From Membranipora membranacea (taxonomy: Eukaryota > Bryozoa > Gymnolaemata > Cheilostomatida > Membraniporidae): a DNA stretch of 64,000 bases. Under the pieces are notes generated by a model. It made no database searches. It was not told where the DNA came from and saw only the letters and a program-made list of their open reading frames with translations. The DNA lies in assembly GCA_914767715.1 (NCBI GenBank), contig OU612065.1:30380001-30444000 (forward strand), read 5' to 3'. Each line of letters opens with the position of its first letter. The first letter of the stretch is position 1. Shown here piece after piece: positions 12,184-25,000 of the stretch. A program made the translations under genes and the position numbers.

Positions 12184-12265
12184 TGGCAGCGGTGGGATTC
12201 GAACCCACGCCTCCGAGGAGACTGGTGCCTTAAACCAGCGCCTTAGACCGCTCGGCCACGCTACC
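12184..12265 (-). tRNA. trnL-AAG: tRNA-Leu (anticodon AAG)
   Basis: An 82-nt cloverleaf with acceptor stem GGTAGCG/CGCTGCC and discriminator A, A box TGGCCGAGCGGTCTAAGG, anticodon stem CTGGT/ACCAG around loop TTAAGGC (anticodon AAG), the long variable arm typical of tRNA-Leu (CTCCTCGGAG) and B box GGTTCGAATCC. No intron. A TTTT run downstream on the minus strand can serve as Pol III terminator. Every stem is intact, in contrast with the SINE heads elsewhere, so this is taken as a functional gene. Confidence 0.97.
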
Positions 12266-12430
12266 TTGATATTCGCTAGGAGATTTTACCACTATATATA
12301 ACCATACAATACTATACCATATAAATACATTGTTTATCATGGATATACTGTCCTTTGATTGGTTGGGTATTACTGGGTCGTGGCAATGTTATTGTCACGT
12401 GGTGTTGTTGACGATCTTTCTTCATACCTG

Positions 12431-12474
12431 CATGCATGCAATGAACTCCATCATTGTTCATTGATGCATGCATG
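12431..12474. repeat. Short hairpin with CATGCATGCA arms
   Basis: CATGCATGCAATGAAC pairs with GTTCATTGATGCATGCATG across a 9-base loop. It lies in the presumed promoter region of EEF2K; a regulatory role is only possible, not shown. Confidence 0.55.
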
Positions 12475-12519
12475 ACCCTGGATAAATACAGCATTAGGAT
12501 CAGTGTGTGACTCACTCTC

Positions 12520-12602
12520 CCTGTGGAAGAAAAAAGAAAGAGAGCATTTGGAGTGGATATCTGTCAACTTCAGTCCTTGTTGCAGTTTGCCGCTTGCAGT
12601 TG
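12520..12602 (+). promoter_or_regulatory. Possible EEF2K 5' untranslated exon ending at donor 12602
   Basis: The first coding exon is preceded by a splice acceptor (TTTTCAG before 13060), so a non-coding exon must lie upstream. The best donor is at 12602 (GCAGTT followed by GTAAGTATG). The transcription start is not visible; the left bound given here is arbitrary. Confidence 0.35.
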
Positions 12603-12828
12603 TAAGTATGATAAGCACAGTGATGTGGTTTGCAACTTGAAAGGAAATGAGTTGGATTGTGTTGAATGCTTAGTTAGAAAGAAGTGAAAACACCTTTACC
12701 TATTACCTATTTATATGTTGACATCATCACACTTCCCACCTACCTGAGAGTTCTCTCAGTACTTTCTCACCTTCAACTGTAACAAACCTGCACCAATAAA
12801 GGTAACCCTGGATCTGCATGATATGCTA

Positions 12829-12890
12829 TAGCCTGTCTTGACAAGCTCTGTTCTGTACACCCACTGAACAAAGCTTGCTAAGACAGGCTA
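12829..12890. repeat. 62-bp hairpin, type copy of the TAGCCTGTCTTGACA family
   Basis: TAGCCTGTCTTGACAAGC and GCTTGCTAAGACAGGCTA form an 18-bp stem with one mismatch, with a loop containing CTGTACACCCACTGAAC. Related copies: 11103, 20957, 22068 and a degenerate one near 9935-10000. Confidence 0.8.
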
Positions 12891-13062
12891 CTTACTAGAA
12901 GGAGCGACAGCAACAGATTTGATAATGTCACATCAGTTTCATTTCACTGACTGGACTGAGACTGCTACTTAAACACTGCACTGTTTATAATCCACTCCGA
13001 TTACTTTATCCATACATCCAAAGCATGCGCATCATAACTGATTCTTATTTCATTTTCAGCAG

Positions 13063-16000
13063 ATGCCGACCAGAACAGAGTCGGAGTGTACCAGCAGTAG
13101 TATGAATGATGATGACCTAGAGATGGGCTGCTTGTGGGACATGGACGATGTGACAGGCAGCCTCCCAGCAGCCAGCCAGAGTGAGTCGGAGTCAGATAAT
13201 GCTTTTGAGGCTGAGAGCGAGCAGAAGGATGCTAAATCATTCATCACCCTTAAGGAGAGGAGGCAAATAAAACTTGGCCTCAGGAAGGTAGGGCTGTTAG
13301 ATCGCAGAAACAGTTATACACTTTAATGATCGGTTATCAAATAACATAGATACACTACTAATGACTAGCTGTGTCTTGTTGAGTGTTTTTTGCTGATTTG
13401 ATAGTGGATGTTTTGTTGATTAATCAGGCAACTCCAGAACAGAGAGCTGTAAGTATGGCGCATTTGTTGTAAGTCAATGCATCAGCTTCTCTTTTCATTG
13501 ACTCGTTGACTCATTGAATCGTTTCTTTTTGCCCCTCCTCCTTCGCTTGTCAGCCTTGTATGATTTCTCTAAGAGTGAGCAGCGCTCAGAGTTCATGGAT
13601 CAGTGGCTAGAACTTCCAAGATTATTGTAGGTTCCTTCCCTTCGCTCTAAAATTGAATATACTCAGGCTGAAACTCTCAACTGCACTTTTAGAAGTCTCA
13701 TCATTTCTACTGTGTTAATATGTTAATGCATTGAGTTTGCTCCATATTTGAATCGCAAACCCATGCCTTTGCATAAACCTAATAAACAGGTCATTCAGAT
13801 CATTCTGCCAAATTCGACTATGTGCGGCCTTCATAGTGTTTATATTCTGCTATGTATCTAATAGTTTTTATACCCAACTTGCTATTCACATTTTCTCCCA
13901 GGACAATGGGATCGCACTGTTGTAGATCTGTCAGTGATTAAAAACGCATGGCCCTCCCTCTACAATCTCATTAATACAGTGCACATTATAAAGCAGTGTT
14001 GATGGTTATTTTGATAGATTAGAAGATAAATCCACCTGAACCAAGTGTTTTGTTTTTGTTATTGAATTTTTTAACTATTTACTTTAGCATTTTAATAAAT
14101 TATCACTATTTGCTTGCTGCCTTTATCAACGTAATGACAATAAGATAGTATTACAAGGACATGTTTTAATTCTGTATTCCGCAGATACTGCCCCTGAATG
14201 TTCTGATCCCAAAGTCTAAAGTCACTGATAAGAACAGGAAGTGGTATAACGCCCTGAAGAAAGTTTGGCATCACAAGGATCCATGGCAAAACTTCCATCT
14301 TAGTGATCTGTCTGAGAAACCTGCTATCAGACACAGGTGAGTCAGCTGTCAGTCAAATATTATCCTCAGCTGTCATCCACATAGACATGGAGATTTGAAT
14401 GTACACTTAGTTTGTATGTCAAAAGTTGATCTAATGACATCAGTGGCAGAAACCACCATCGTCTGACTGCGGAGTATTATTCAGTGAAGCGAAAGTTATC
14501 GCTAGCTGGCTTTGGTGAAGGTTTCAGTTCTTGGCCCTGTTTGATTTGATCGTTTGGAGTCTGCGGGTATGTGGGTGCTTGTCTCGTTGTGAAGCCGCTT
14601 TTTTGCTTGGAATAAACAATGGCCGCGTGACAAGAGTAACACGAAGCACTCCGAGAAAAATATCATCTCATTATAGATTCGGTCTTGTCTGGCAGATTTC
14701 TGAGAATTGTTCTAATCATCTTCACTTAACTGGTCTTATACTGATTAATTGTCCTGAGCTGAAGAAGGGGTTTATTACATGCTTTGTTTTCATTTTAGAT
14801 ACGATCCCATCAAACAAAAATGGCATGAAGACAAGGTCAGAGTGAAGATGGAAGATACGGTGAGTCCCTTTGTTATTATTATTATTACCAGCCATTGTGA
14901 AACTTACCCACCTATACACCCAACTTTTGCATTATCCCTCCACCACCACTTAAGGAACAAGCTTGTTCTATGTAGTATAAGTAGTTCTGGTCCAGATCAA
15001 GCCTTGTTCAGGGCTGCGAACAATTCTTCCAATTTCTTGCGGGCCAATATTTTTTCTGTAGTATAGTAGTAAATTGATGACATGATTTATGTAGCGTATT
15101 CTTCAGGCGGCTGTGAATCACTAATTGCAGGTTTTGCTTTTGAACGAGTATCATACTGTAGTTTGTCATAATAATCCTAGCTGTTGTCACACCGTTCAAA
15201 CTGCATAGAACATAGTAAATATTAACTTATCTCAAAGAGTGTGCAGGTGAAAACAGAGCAATAACCAAACATCATGTATGATTGCCTTCATTGCCCCAAT
15301 GAGGGAAAAATGGATCAAATTTGATCTAGGTAAACCTACTAGGGTAACGATTTGCAATCAATGTATGTGTTTACATTTTACTATTGAACTGGTTTATTTC
15401 AGCCATTTAATCGAGGAGCTATGAGGCAGTGCTATCGCCTCAAGAAGCTATCTAAGTTCTGTAACTCTGAAGACTGGCACCACGCCGGTAACTATGTAGC
15501 TAAAAAGTATATGGAGAGTGTGGATCGCTCAGTCTACTTTGAGGATGTCAAACTACAGATGGACGCCAAGCTTTGGGGAGAGGAGTATAACCGACACAAT
15601 CCACCTAAGAAGATCGATATATTCCAGATGTATATAATAGAACTGACACAGGAAGAGGGATCCCCACTGTTCCACCTCGAGCATTTCATAGAGGTACTTA
15701 CTACTTACTGTGTTATAATGCTTTGAAAAAATCATATTCACTATCGCGTTAATTTCCGTAATTAGACATAACATCACTTAGGCGCGTCATAATCAGTACT
15801 TCTACGGCCGGGAGGGGGCTGTTGGGCAGGGGCAAGAGTCTGGGGTGGGGGGCAGACGAAGTACTTGGCTGTGGTCCCAGTCATATCCCTGGTATTTATT
15901 TTTGGAATTTACCCTCGGTGCAATCTAGGTATTAAACATGTCTCTTATACATCAATGCTGGACGCTGGTGCGTCGTCAGTGACATGGTAGGTATCATGTA

Positions 16001-19000
16001 TAAAGCTGGGTTTATAGCTCACCATGGATAGTGAAAACATACCATGTCTGGCTCTATAGCTAGGTTTGGGGAGAGTAAAACTACCCAGTCAAGGATCTAT
16101 GAGGTCAGAAGCACTTTTTATTGCAGCAGCAGCTCAAGACTGGTTATATTTAGAATCGTTTAGAATAACTCCCAATTCAGTCAACATGTTTACTTCTGGT
16201 AATAGTAATAGGTAAGGCAAGAGTTGGGTGATTGTTATCATTCGTTTCACTGCGGCATAACCATGGTGACGCTCAACAGGTTGAAGCAAGCAGTTTTTAA
16301 TTAGCTTTTCTTGGGAAATAGCACAGCCGTACTGTCCATTGTTTACTGGGGTCAACGTCCTTATACGCTAAATACGATAACAAGTAATTTAGTATCTCTG
16401 ATGATGCTGAGTTAATACAGTAAAGATTTATAGATCCTTATCTGGGTCATCAAAGATACTAAAATTCAGTTGTTTACAAGTCTAGCACAGTGGGGTTCTT
16501 TGTTGACTTGCATCAAGGTGGAGAATAGCTGATAAGGATTACAGCCTTTGTAGTGACTGGTCAACAGACACTGCTGTGGGTTTGTTGACTGGAATCGGCT
16601 ATTTTGTTTTCAAGATTGAAACCTTAAAGAAACAAAATAAAAGCCACCATGTAAACAATAAACTTGAGCACTTCTGAACACTGAGTTAGATTTTCGAGTG
16701 AACAGAACTGTTCAATGCTAGTTTTTAAACATCTAGTTTGACAAGCAACGCCTGTGTAAAATTTTCAAGGACGCTATTAAGTTAGGCATTGAACATCCCG
16801 ACATTTATACCATGATGGACAATCAGACACGAACACTGGCCTTACGCTATATTCACGATGAGGATCATTTCATCAATGATTTGTTGAGTAAATGTCCATC
16901 TGGCAGATACCGTACAGTAAAACATAGAAGCTCACTGGGGAGAGACTGTTTTCTGCGTCATATCACTCTTATTTTAAACGAAATATTTTTTTAGACGGAG
17001 ATTTGATTTTTTATTCCAAGTGTCTTCGCTTTTTCTTGCTGATTCAAAGTGCCAGCAATTACACCGTATTTCGCAACTCATTTTTTCTTTTAATAATGCT
17101 GTCAGTGATAGTAATAAAATCCATCCATCCAACTAAATTCGGTGCTGAGAGGCCTATTCAAAATCGCACTCCTACATCCCACTTTGCAATACAGAGTATT
17201 TGCAGGCGCATCTCTTTAAAAGGAGATGGCGGGATTGCGAGGGCAAGACGGGGAGATGGAGCAGTGGCGAGATGGCGCATTGGCGAGATAGCGCATTGGT
17301 GAGATGGCGCATTGGTGAGATGGCGCATTGGTGAGATGGTGCATTGGCGAGATGGCGCATTGGCGAGATCGCGCAGTCACTGGCGAGATGGCGCATTGGT
17401 GTGATGGCCTAGTGGCGAGATGGCGATATGGCGCCAAGTCGCGATTGGTTCGCGCGCTTGCTATTCACTGCCAGGCGATTGGTACCACTAAAGTCGTGGG
17501 TTCGAGTCCCACTGGGTGAGCTTTCAATGTTGATTGTTCTGGTCCCCAGCACCCTCGGGTGTATATATCCTGACGGCCTATGTCTTAACAGTACGAGAAC
17601 TTATCTAAAACTCATGAAGTTTGTTAAATCATAACGAGTACCTTGCAGTTCTGCCCCAGTACAAGGTTTCACCAGCCATCCATACAATATGTTAGTGACT
17701 TGCGTCTGTAAAATGATTGTGTGGAGTTGAGGTCAAAAATCAAGTTTTGTCTACGACGTTAGTGCTCCCTTTTTAACCTGTTTCTGGATACAGTACTCTT
17801 TCCCAAAAATACCAGAGCCACACTTAGTGCATGGGCAGGGGGTTAAATGAGGTATGTATGCAAAGGAGGGGGGGGGGGGGTAATGGAGGTGTGGTGTTTA
17901 CTTTCATGTTGTTTGTTGCGTCTCTTTAGGGTGAATACATAAAGTATAACTCAAACTCGGGATTTGTTGAGGATACCAAACAGTGCAGACACACACCGCA
18001 GGCTTTCAGTCACTTCACCTTCGAGCGCTCCGGACATGAGATTATTGTAGTAGATGTTCAGGGAGTCGGAGATCTCTACACAGACCCTCAGATACACACC
18101 ATGGACGGTAAGTATTGCCTGAAGAGCAATTATAAGCTAGGGTTTAATTTAGCTAGTTAGGAGGTGACTTAATGTCAGCTAGCACCACTATTTCGTTAGC
18201 TGAGTAAATTTTGCCACCATGAGCTAGCGCAAAAAGGCAAACTTTTCCTCCTGCGAATAGGATACTTGAACAATTCTCAGCCGGTCTCTTAGTTATACAC
18301 AGTGAAATGGTTGCCCGATTATCACTTGAGTGCCTGGCCATTTATTATAATTTTAGCCACTAGTCCTGATTATAAGAGGCCTGATCTGCCCATTATTTGG
18401 GTTCAATGTGGTTAGTTTTTTTTTTAACATTTTCCTCGGTAGAAACCTTATAATTCATCACTGCAAGTGATTTATTGCTGTCTGTGGCGTTTGTATCACT
18501 TCCCACCAGGTTGATTCCTTATCATGAGAGATTGATGAGTTTTCATTAGTTTAATCAACGATTATAAATACGTCATTGTCATACGTCATAAGTCATTGGT
18601 TTAATGAAGTCATTAATCATGATCCAGCTATTCCAGCCTCGTGTTTGTTCGAACACATGTCATATTTGGCCGATAGGTCAGTGACCCAGCCGCGTGTTTC
18701 ATCTACACATGTTTTGATTAGACAAAAGTTTGTTGACCCTGATTTGAAAAAGTCGACTAGAGGCCAGCGATAGTGTTTTGTGGTACTGGTACACCATCAT
18801 GCATACTAAGATTTAGCTTGAGTGCTCTAAAATCTCATGTTGGAGGATGGGGAGGCCCCAAACCACCCTTACATGTATAAAATAGTTGAAACACTCAAGC
18901 TTATCAAGATGAAGAACTTCAATATGTTTACACCGCGTCACTTTTTTAAACTAGTAAGCCATAACAAAAATAAACTTTCCTTATGATGTTTATTTAGACT

Positions 19001-22000
19001 AGACTCTTGATGTTGTATGCCACGTTAGTTAGTCAAGCTAACGCTACTGCTAAAGAGGAAGCAGCTTGCATATACCTTCCACCTGTATACTCCTATGCAT
19101 GATCCGATTTGCCTGCATGTCAAGTTGCCCCCTTGAAGCCCCGACTGCTCACCACTAGAATGCGAACGACCGGAATGCAGTCAAATTGGATCAAACTTGA
19201 TCTGTCTATATAACCCTGTATACCATAATCCAGTGATCGGCCATATTTCTGGTTTATTTTGTAGGTATGAAGTATGGTGAAGGTAATCTAGGTACTAAAG
19301 GTATGGCCTTATTCTTCCACTCACACGAATGTAACGAGATATGCAGAGCTCTCGGGCTGGAGCACTTTGATATATCAGACGCAGAGACGCTGGCAGTGAG
19401 CGAACATCATGCTTCTACTGTGAGTAATCGTGATATATGGTCATACTGCTGCAACAAGACTGATCTCGGTTATTCAATCATGTCCATTAGATACACCCGG
19501 TTTAGTGAAATTGTTGGAGGGGAGGTATGGGTGGCCTGTGTCAAAGCATAAAGCAAAGGTGCACTTGTTGAGACATGCAGAAACTGAGATAATGGTAGTA
19601 TGGGATAGTATTGGATAGATAAAGTTTGATCAGATTTGCCTGCATTTAGAGGTCCTCTGACTCGTCTGGGAAGCTGCCTCTTGCAACTCCAAATTGTATC
19701 AAACTCGATCTAGTGTTGGGGCATCAAAACTAAGTTTTCAATCTGAATCTAACAACAGACACTCTGTAGACTGAGACCTTGAGACTATTAGTCTCAATAC
19801 CAACTCTCAGCAACAGATGGTGTTTGTTATTGTACTTTACTTCGAACAGCATTCCCTTCTTCACAAAGGTGTTATATAATAATAGTCGTACATGAAGTGT
19901 GTACATGCAGACAAACCTTCACTACCAACGGTCTTCAACTACATAACTAGCAATTATTATATAATATCTTATTGATAATGTGTATATGTTATGTCTGTAT
20001 CAAAAACAGTAAAGTGTTCAATATCTCTGGTTGCCTGTCATATTTGCCACGTTTTGTTTGTTGACTCTCTGAGGTCTATGATCACTGACACTCTCTAATA
20101 GCAAGTTATTGACCAAAGCTACTGTAAATTCATTTCCTTATCTGTTAGTAGACTGACCGAACATTGATAGGAATTAGTGTAATCTAATGATAGGTGATCC
20201 AGGGACTTCTCCTGGTGTGAAAACAACTGTGCTATAGAATAATAGCAGCCCCTTCATTTCCTGCCTTTGCAATCATTATGTGATAACAGATTTGAAAACA
20301 GACCACTATCAAACACCAATAGTGCAAATAAGAATAAATATGTGCATTTAAAGCTCGATCTATGAGTTGTCACCCTTATTTTGGCCTAAAAAACTACTAA
20401 TGTTCGCATGGTCAGAGATCAATTTTTGAACTTCAAAAAATGCTGCCCAGACAGGACTTGAACTCAGTAAGAAGTCCTTGCATCTGATATGTGTAAGCTT
20501 ATCCTTTGCACTGAGCATGGCGTCATCGGTGTCTCTACGGGCCCATCATTAACTCAGCTCTGCCTAGATTGAGCCCAATAGGCCCATGGAAATGTGGTAC
20601 ATGCAAAAGAGCATACAAATAAAAGTATGTAAGTGTTTGTTTCACTTAATGTTTACAGCCAAGCTCAATGACAGAGGTACGAGCCTCACTGATCGAACAC
20701 GTCGTCTCACCGTCTCCAGCGGAGAGAGTAGATCTGAAGAGAATGTTATCTAATCCTCGACAGAGAACACTCAGTACATTATCTGATCTCGGTAAGAATA
20801 CCTAACCTGATAACTACCGCCATCATTCTACCCTGCAAACTACCGCCACCCCTCTACCTAAACAATCTGTGTATGAAATGGCAACTCCTCATTAAGCAAC
20901 TCCTAAACATAAATCTGTGAAGAGCTGCAGCTTGGTATCCCTGACTACATCTCACCTAGCCTGTCTTGACAAGCTCTGTCGATTTGCGAAGGAACAAAGT
21001 CCCCCCCCCCCCTCCAACAAAGCTTGTCGAGAAGGCTAAAATTCACCCAAAGCATCATTAGAAAAAAACTGGGAGCATGGTGGCTTAATAAATAACTCTC
21101 TGAGTACTCGGCCCATAGACAAAACACTTGTGTGTTTTGTGTGTTTTGTCTATGACTCAACCAGTGATTTATCTTGTTCATGATGTGGAAGCTTCCTGTT
21201 GTAGGGTCACTACCTGAAGATGAGATGTCACACTCACAGAAATTAGCTCCACAGATCTCCATAGATAGTGGGGTGCAACACTCAGAACCTCAATCTGCAC
21301 AGTAAGTGGTCTGCAGAGCTTGGTCTTATAATTGTGCTCAGGAGGTCTTCCTTAGTATTTTCTATCATATATAGGTTTATAATAAAGCATATTTGTTTTT
21401 TTTTTCCTTACCAATGTGTTAGCCTTGTATAAATTACGATGAAAACCATATCCTAAGGCATTTAGTAGCTTTGCACCAAAAGTGAAGCCGTTTGTCCTTT
21501 GGCTTGATGGCATTACTGTGTAAATGCGGAAAAGTAATATACGCCGATTTTCATGTCCAAAACAATAATACATCGGATCGCTTATGGAATTGAATTTTTA
21601 CTCAACTATTTAAAAGTTATTCTGTCAACTATGACAAGGCACCCCTATGAAACTGATGTCTCGGCTATTCTGTAACTCACCATATTCATCATACATTGCT
21701 AAAACATGTATTATGGCACATTACAGAAGCCCCTCTGATACCAGTGGGGCAGGCGGAGATCATCTAGTCTCACAACCACGTAACATTTGTCATTGTGACA
21801 CATGGTAATAATTGCTTGCGTTGCTGATTTTACGCTAACATTTTAGAGTGATTTACAACTCCTTTCACGTTGTAAACAATGATTGCCTCCCCCTTGCAAT
21901 GATAATGTAGATTTCGGTTATTCACTTATGATGGTTTGATTATATGTACTCATATGTAGTTTTCAGAACTCACAACTAATTGGGGAGCCCTTGTGTTTTA

Positions 22001-25000
22001 AGTCATCACCATTCGGACATGGTAGCAAGCTCTATGACCACCACAAAAAGTCTAGCATGCTACACCATAGCCTGTCTTGACAAGCCTTGTTCGTATGGGG
22101 GGGGGCACCGTAAAAGCTTGTCAAGACAGGTTAGCTACACCGTAACACTTAGTGTTTGCATATCCTTGTGTTCACCTACAGTATAGGATACAATATGTCT
22201 TTTCTTTTTAACATAACTTGGGCTATTGGATGTTATTTGGCCTTGCAGTTGAATCAAAGTTATGTCTCTATCATGTGACCTTTATATTGTTTACAGCAGC
22301 CCAACAAATAACAGCTCACCACCCCCACCTTCTGATGAGGGAGTTAGTATGTCAGGAAGTGTATCTGAGGATCCAAATCACCTCAACCCACAGAGCAGGT
22401 ATTCTACCCTCCATCTATCCACAATAATGCACATTACTGGATTGGTTTTCTGATTTTTACTAATGAGGGATAAACACAGCTGCATTTTCATTCTCAAAGA
22501 GGTCAGCGGTCCTAGTTACCAGCAGTTGGTTAAAATCGCAAGTTTGTCTCTGTCCAAAGACTGAGAAATACAGGTGCCTTAAGGGAGCGGCCACCATATT
22601 CGGCGCCAAATTGCTCTCAGTTGACAGGCAGGTCGGAGCACACCTGGGGCGTCAATTGAGCCCAGTAGTCAGTAGACTCTAGATTGTACTTTCATATTTT
22701 TCAATACTTTGTTTTGGATTTCTAAAACTATAAACATCAAGTTGTTTTCTCACTGAATACCACTTCTATGAGGAGACAACTCTCAAAAGAAAAATTCAAT
22801 ATTCCGTTCAATGTCTAATATAAGACTATCACAATATATTCACTTCATAATGCTTCCAGTTTAGGTGGAAAAGTTCATATTTTGTTAACTCTGATAAATG
22901 AAAAGTAGGCAAGTGGGACTGGACCTCAAAATAGTAATTGTCATCCTATAATTTCCGATGATATCATTATGTATTTCTGTGATTGTAGATCTCGGTTTTT
23001 CTCGGTGAGTTCCGATGATTATCCATATGATACATCAGAATGCTGCAGCTCTAGTGGACCCAGTAACAGTGCCAGTCTTACTAAAATAATCGAACAGAAG
23101 CTCTACGGTATGCCAAAACGATCATCCAGAGTCACATCTGAACATCAGCTGCGGTTCTCTACTGATTTCCACCTCGGTGATTCTGTTCTCGGTCAGGTAA
23201 GAGAGACATCATACTTAGGGTATATCCAAAAGGTGCCTGTATCTAGTCGCATGTGAAACGTACTTTGGCTACTATATATATTGTTAGTTTCAATGCTTCA
23301 TTTTATTACGATCCAATCGCCAAAAACCAAATCCTCCAATTGCTAAAAAAAACAAAATCTTCAACCCTCCAGTGTCTGCACAATTTTACAATACATTCTG
23401 TTTTGCACATAGAGGTTGGAAATTCATTTTAAGCCACGAAGGACTAGCTGAGACCTCTGACCTCTGACCTCTGGTGGCGGTCATTTAGGATGATCTCTAT
23501 CTGTTACTAGCATCAAATATGTAGCAAAAATATTTGGCTGACAGATTTAAAAATCGATTACTTTGTAGTAGGAATAATACTGTAACAATACCGGACTTTT
23601 CATGGTCAAAGAGAGAATACAGTTGCCGTAATTAAACCAAAGGTCAGTCAGCTAGTCTCTTCAATAAGTTGTCATTTCTTTTCTCAGGTTCATCACGAGT
23701 TAGCTAAGTACCATGAGATCGGTAGGTTTGCTCTGGATGGGGATGAGAGTAGGATTGATTGGAAGAGTGCCTTATTCCATGAGGAGCACGCAGCGGAGCT
23801 CGGTATACCTGAAGCTATCGTTACTATGGCTAAGATATACCTACACCTTCCTCATGATGTGTTAGTCAGCTGTGAAGTACCTGTAAGTGTCACTGTAGTC
23901 TTACTGCATCATACTGGTTGATCTGTTACTGCGTCTGATTGGTTAGCATTATTGTTTTGACTACTTGGCGTATTGAAATTTTTGATCTCTGAAAAACATC
24001 ACTTTTCGATTACATGGTTATTTGGAGAAAATATATAGTCAAAAGCCACCATGATTCAGCCATCATCCTTTTGAATTTGGCTGCTTGATATTCGATGTAT
24101 TGTAAGTTCGTATATTCACTGCATGAGATGAGAAGTTTCTAGAGGAGGGATAAAGCTCCGTGTATGATATGATTGTAACCTGGCATGTATATTTCTATTG
24201 TTAGGAGACAGAAGAGAACACAAATAAGGGGGTAGAGTTCATGTATCAGGCAGCGCAGGCTAACGATAGAGCTTCTATACTCTATATGGCTAAGGCTTTC
24301 CAAACAGGAAACGGACTGGGTACAGCCAGGTGAGTCAAGCACTGAGTGTCTGCTTGCCGATGAGGGCGCTCACTCGGGTGTGCAGTATTCTTATGATAAG
24401 ATGAAGTTCGATCTTTTTGCCTGCTTGTAAAATTGCCAATGACCAGTTGAGGGAGAGCAACTCCAAATTTGGACAATTGGCTCAAACTTGATCTAACTTA
24501 CGTTGGACTCTGCACAGCAGAATGAGAGAGTTGTCTGAGATATGGAGATTGTATTACAATGAATGAAGTGTACATTTATGATATACGATAAACGGCAGTC
24601 CGCTTATACATTGTATATTGAAAATTTATGTGTTTTATTTTATTTTATTATATTATACAATGTTATAGGTAGATGTTTATTATAGACGGAGAGATTTCAG
24701 ATTTCCATACTGAACTATATATTATGTTTCGTTATATATTACAGAGAGCGATCATACAAAGAATCCGTGTACTGGTTCCAGACAGCATTACAGACACAAG
24801 AAAACGATGATCACGGCGAGTTTGACGCAACGATGTCTGATCCTAACTACCTCATACTAGCTACTCAAGCCGAGATGTACTTATCTGGCAAGTTTGGTCT
24901 CGAGAAAGATCCGTTAAAATCAGGTAAACCTCCAGCACTGGTTTCATACTTCCTCGAAATTACACAAATACCATAGAGGAATAAATTTGGCTACTTTGGG

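Noticed and set aside
13556-13630. Possible extra EEF2K exon (LYDFSKSEQRSEFMDQWLEL)
   Set aside because: The acceptor at 13555 gives phase 1, which does not match the phase-0 neighbours, and the donor is weak; in the required frame it hits a stop. A poison exon is possible but unsupported.
17172-17437. Overlapping frames with HLANAPSHQCAISPM-type repeats
   Set aside because: They come from the 16-bp GC-rich minisatellite in EEF2K intron 4.
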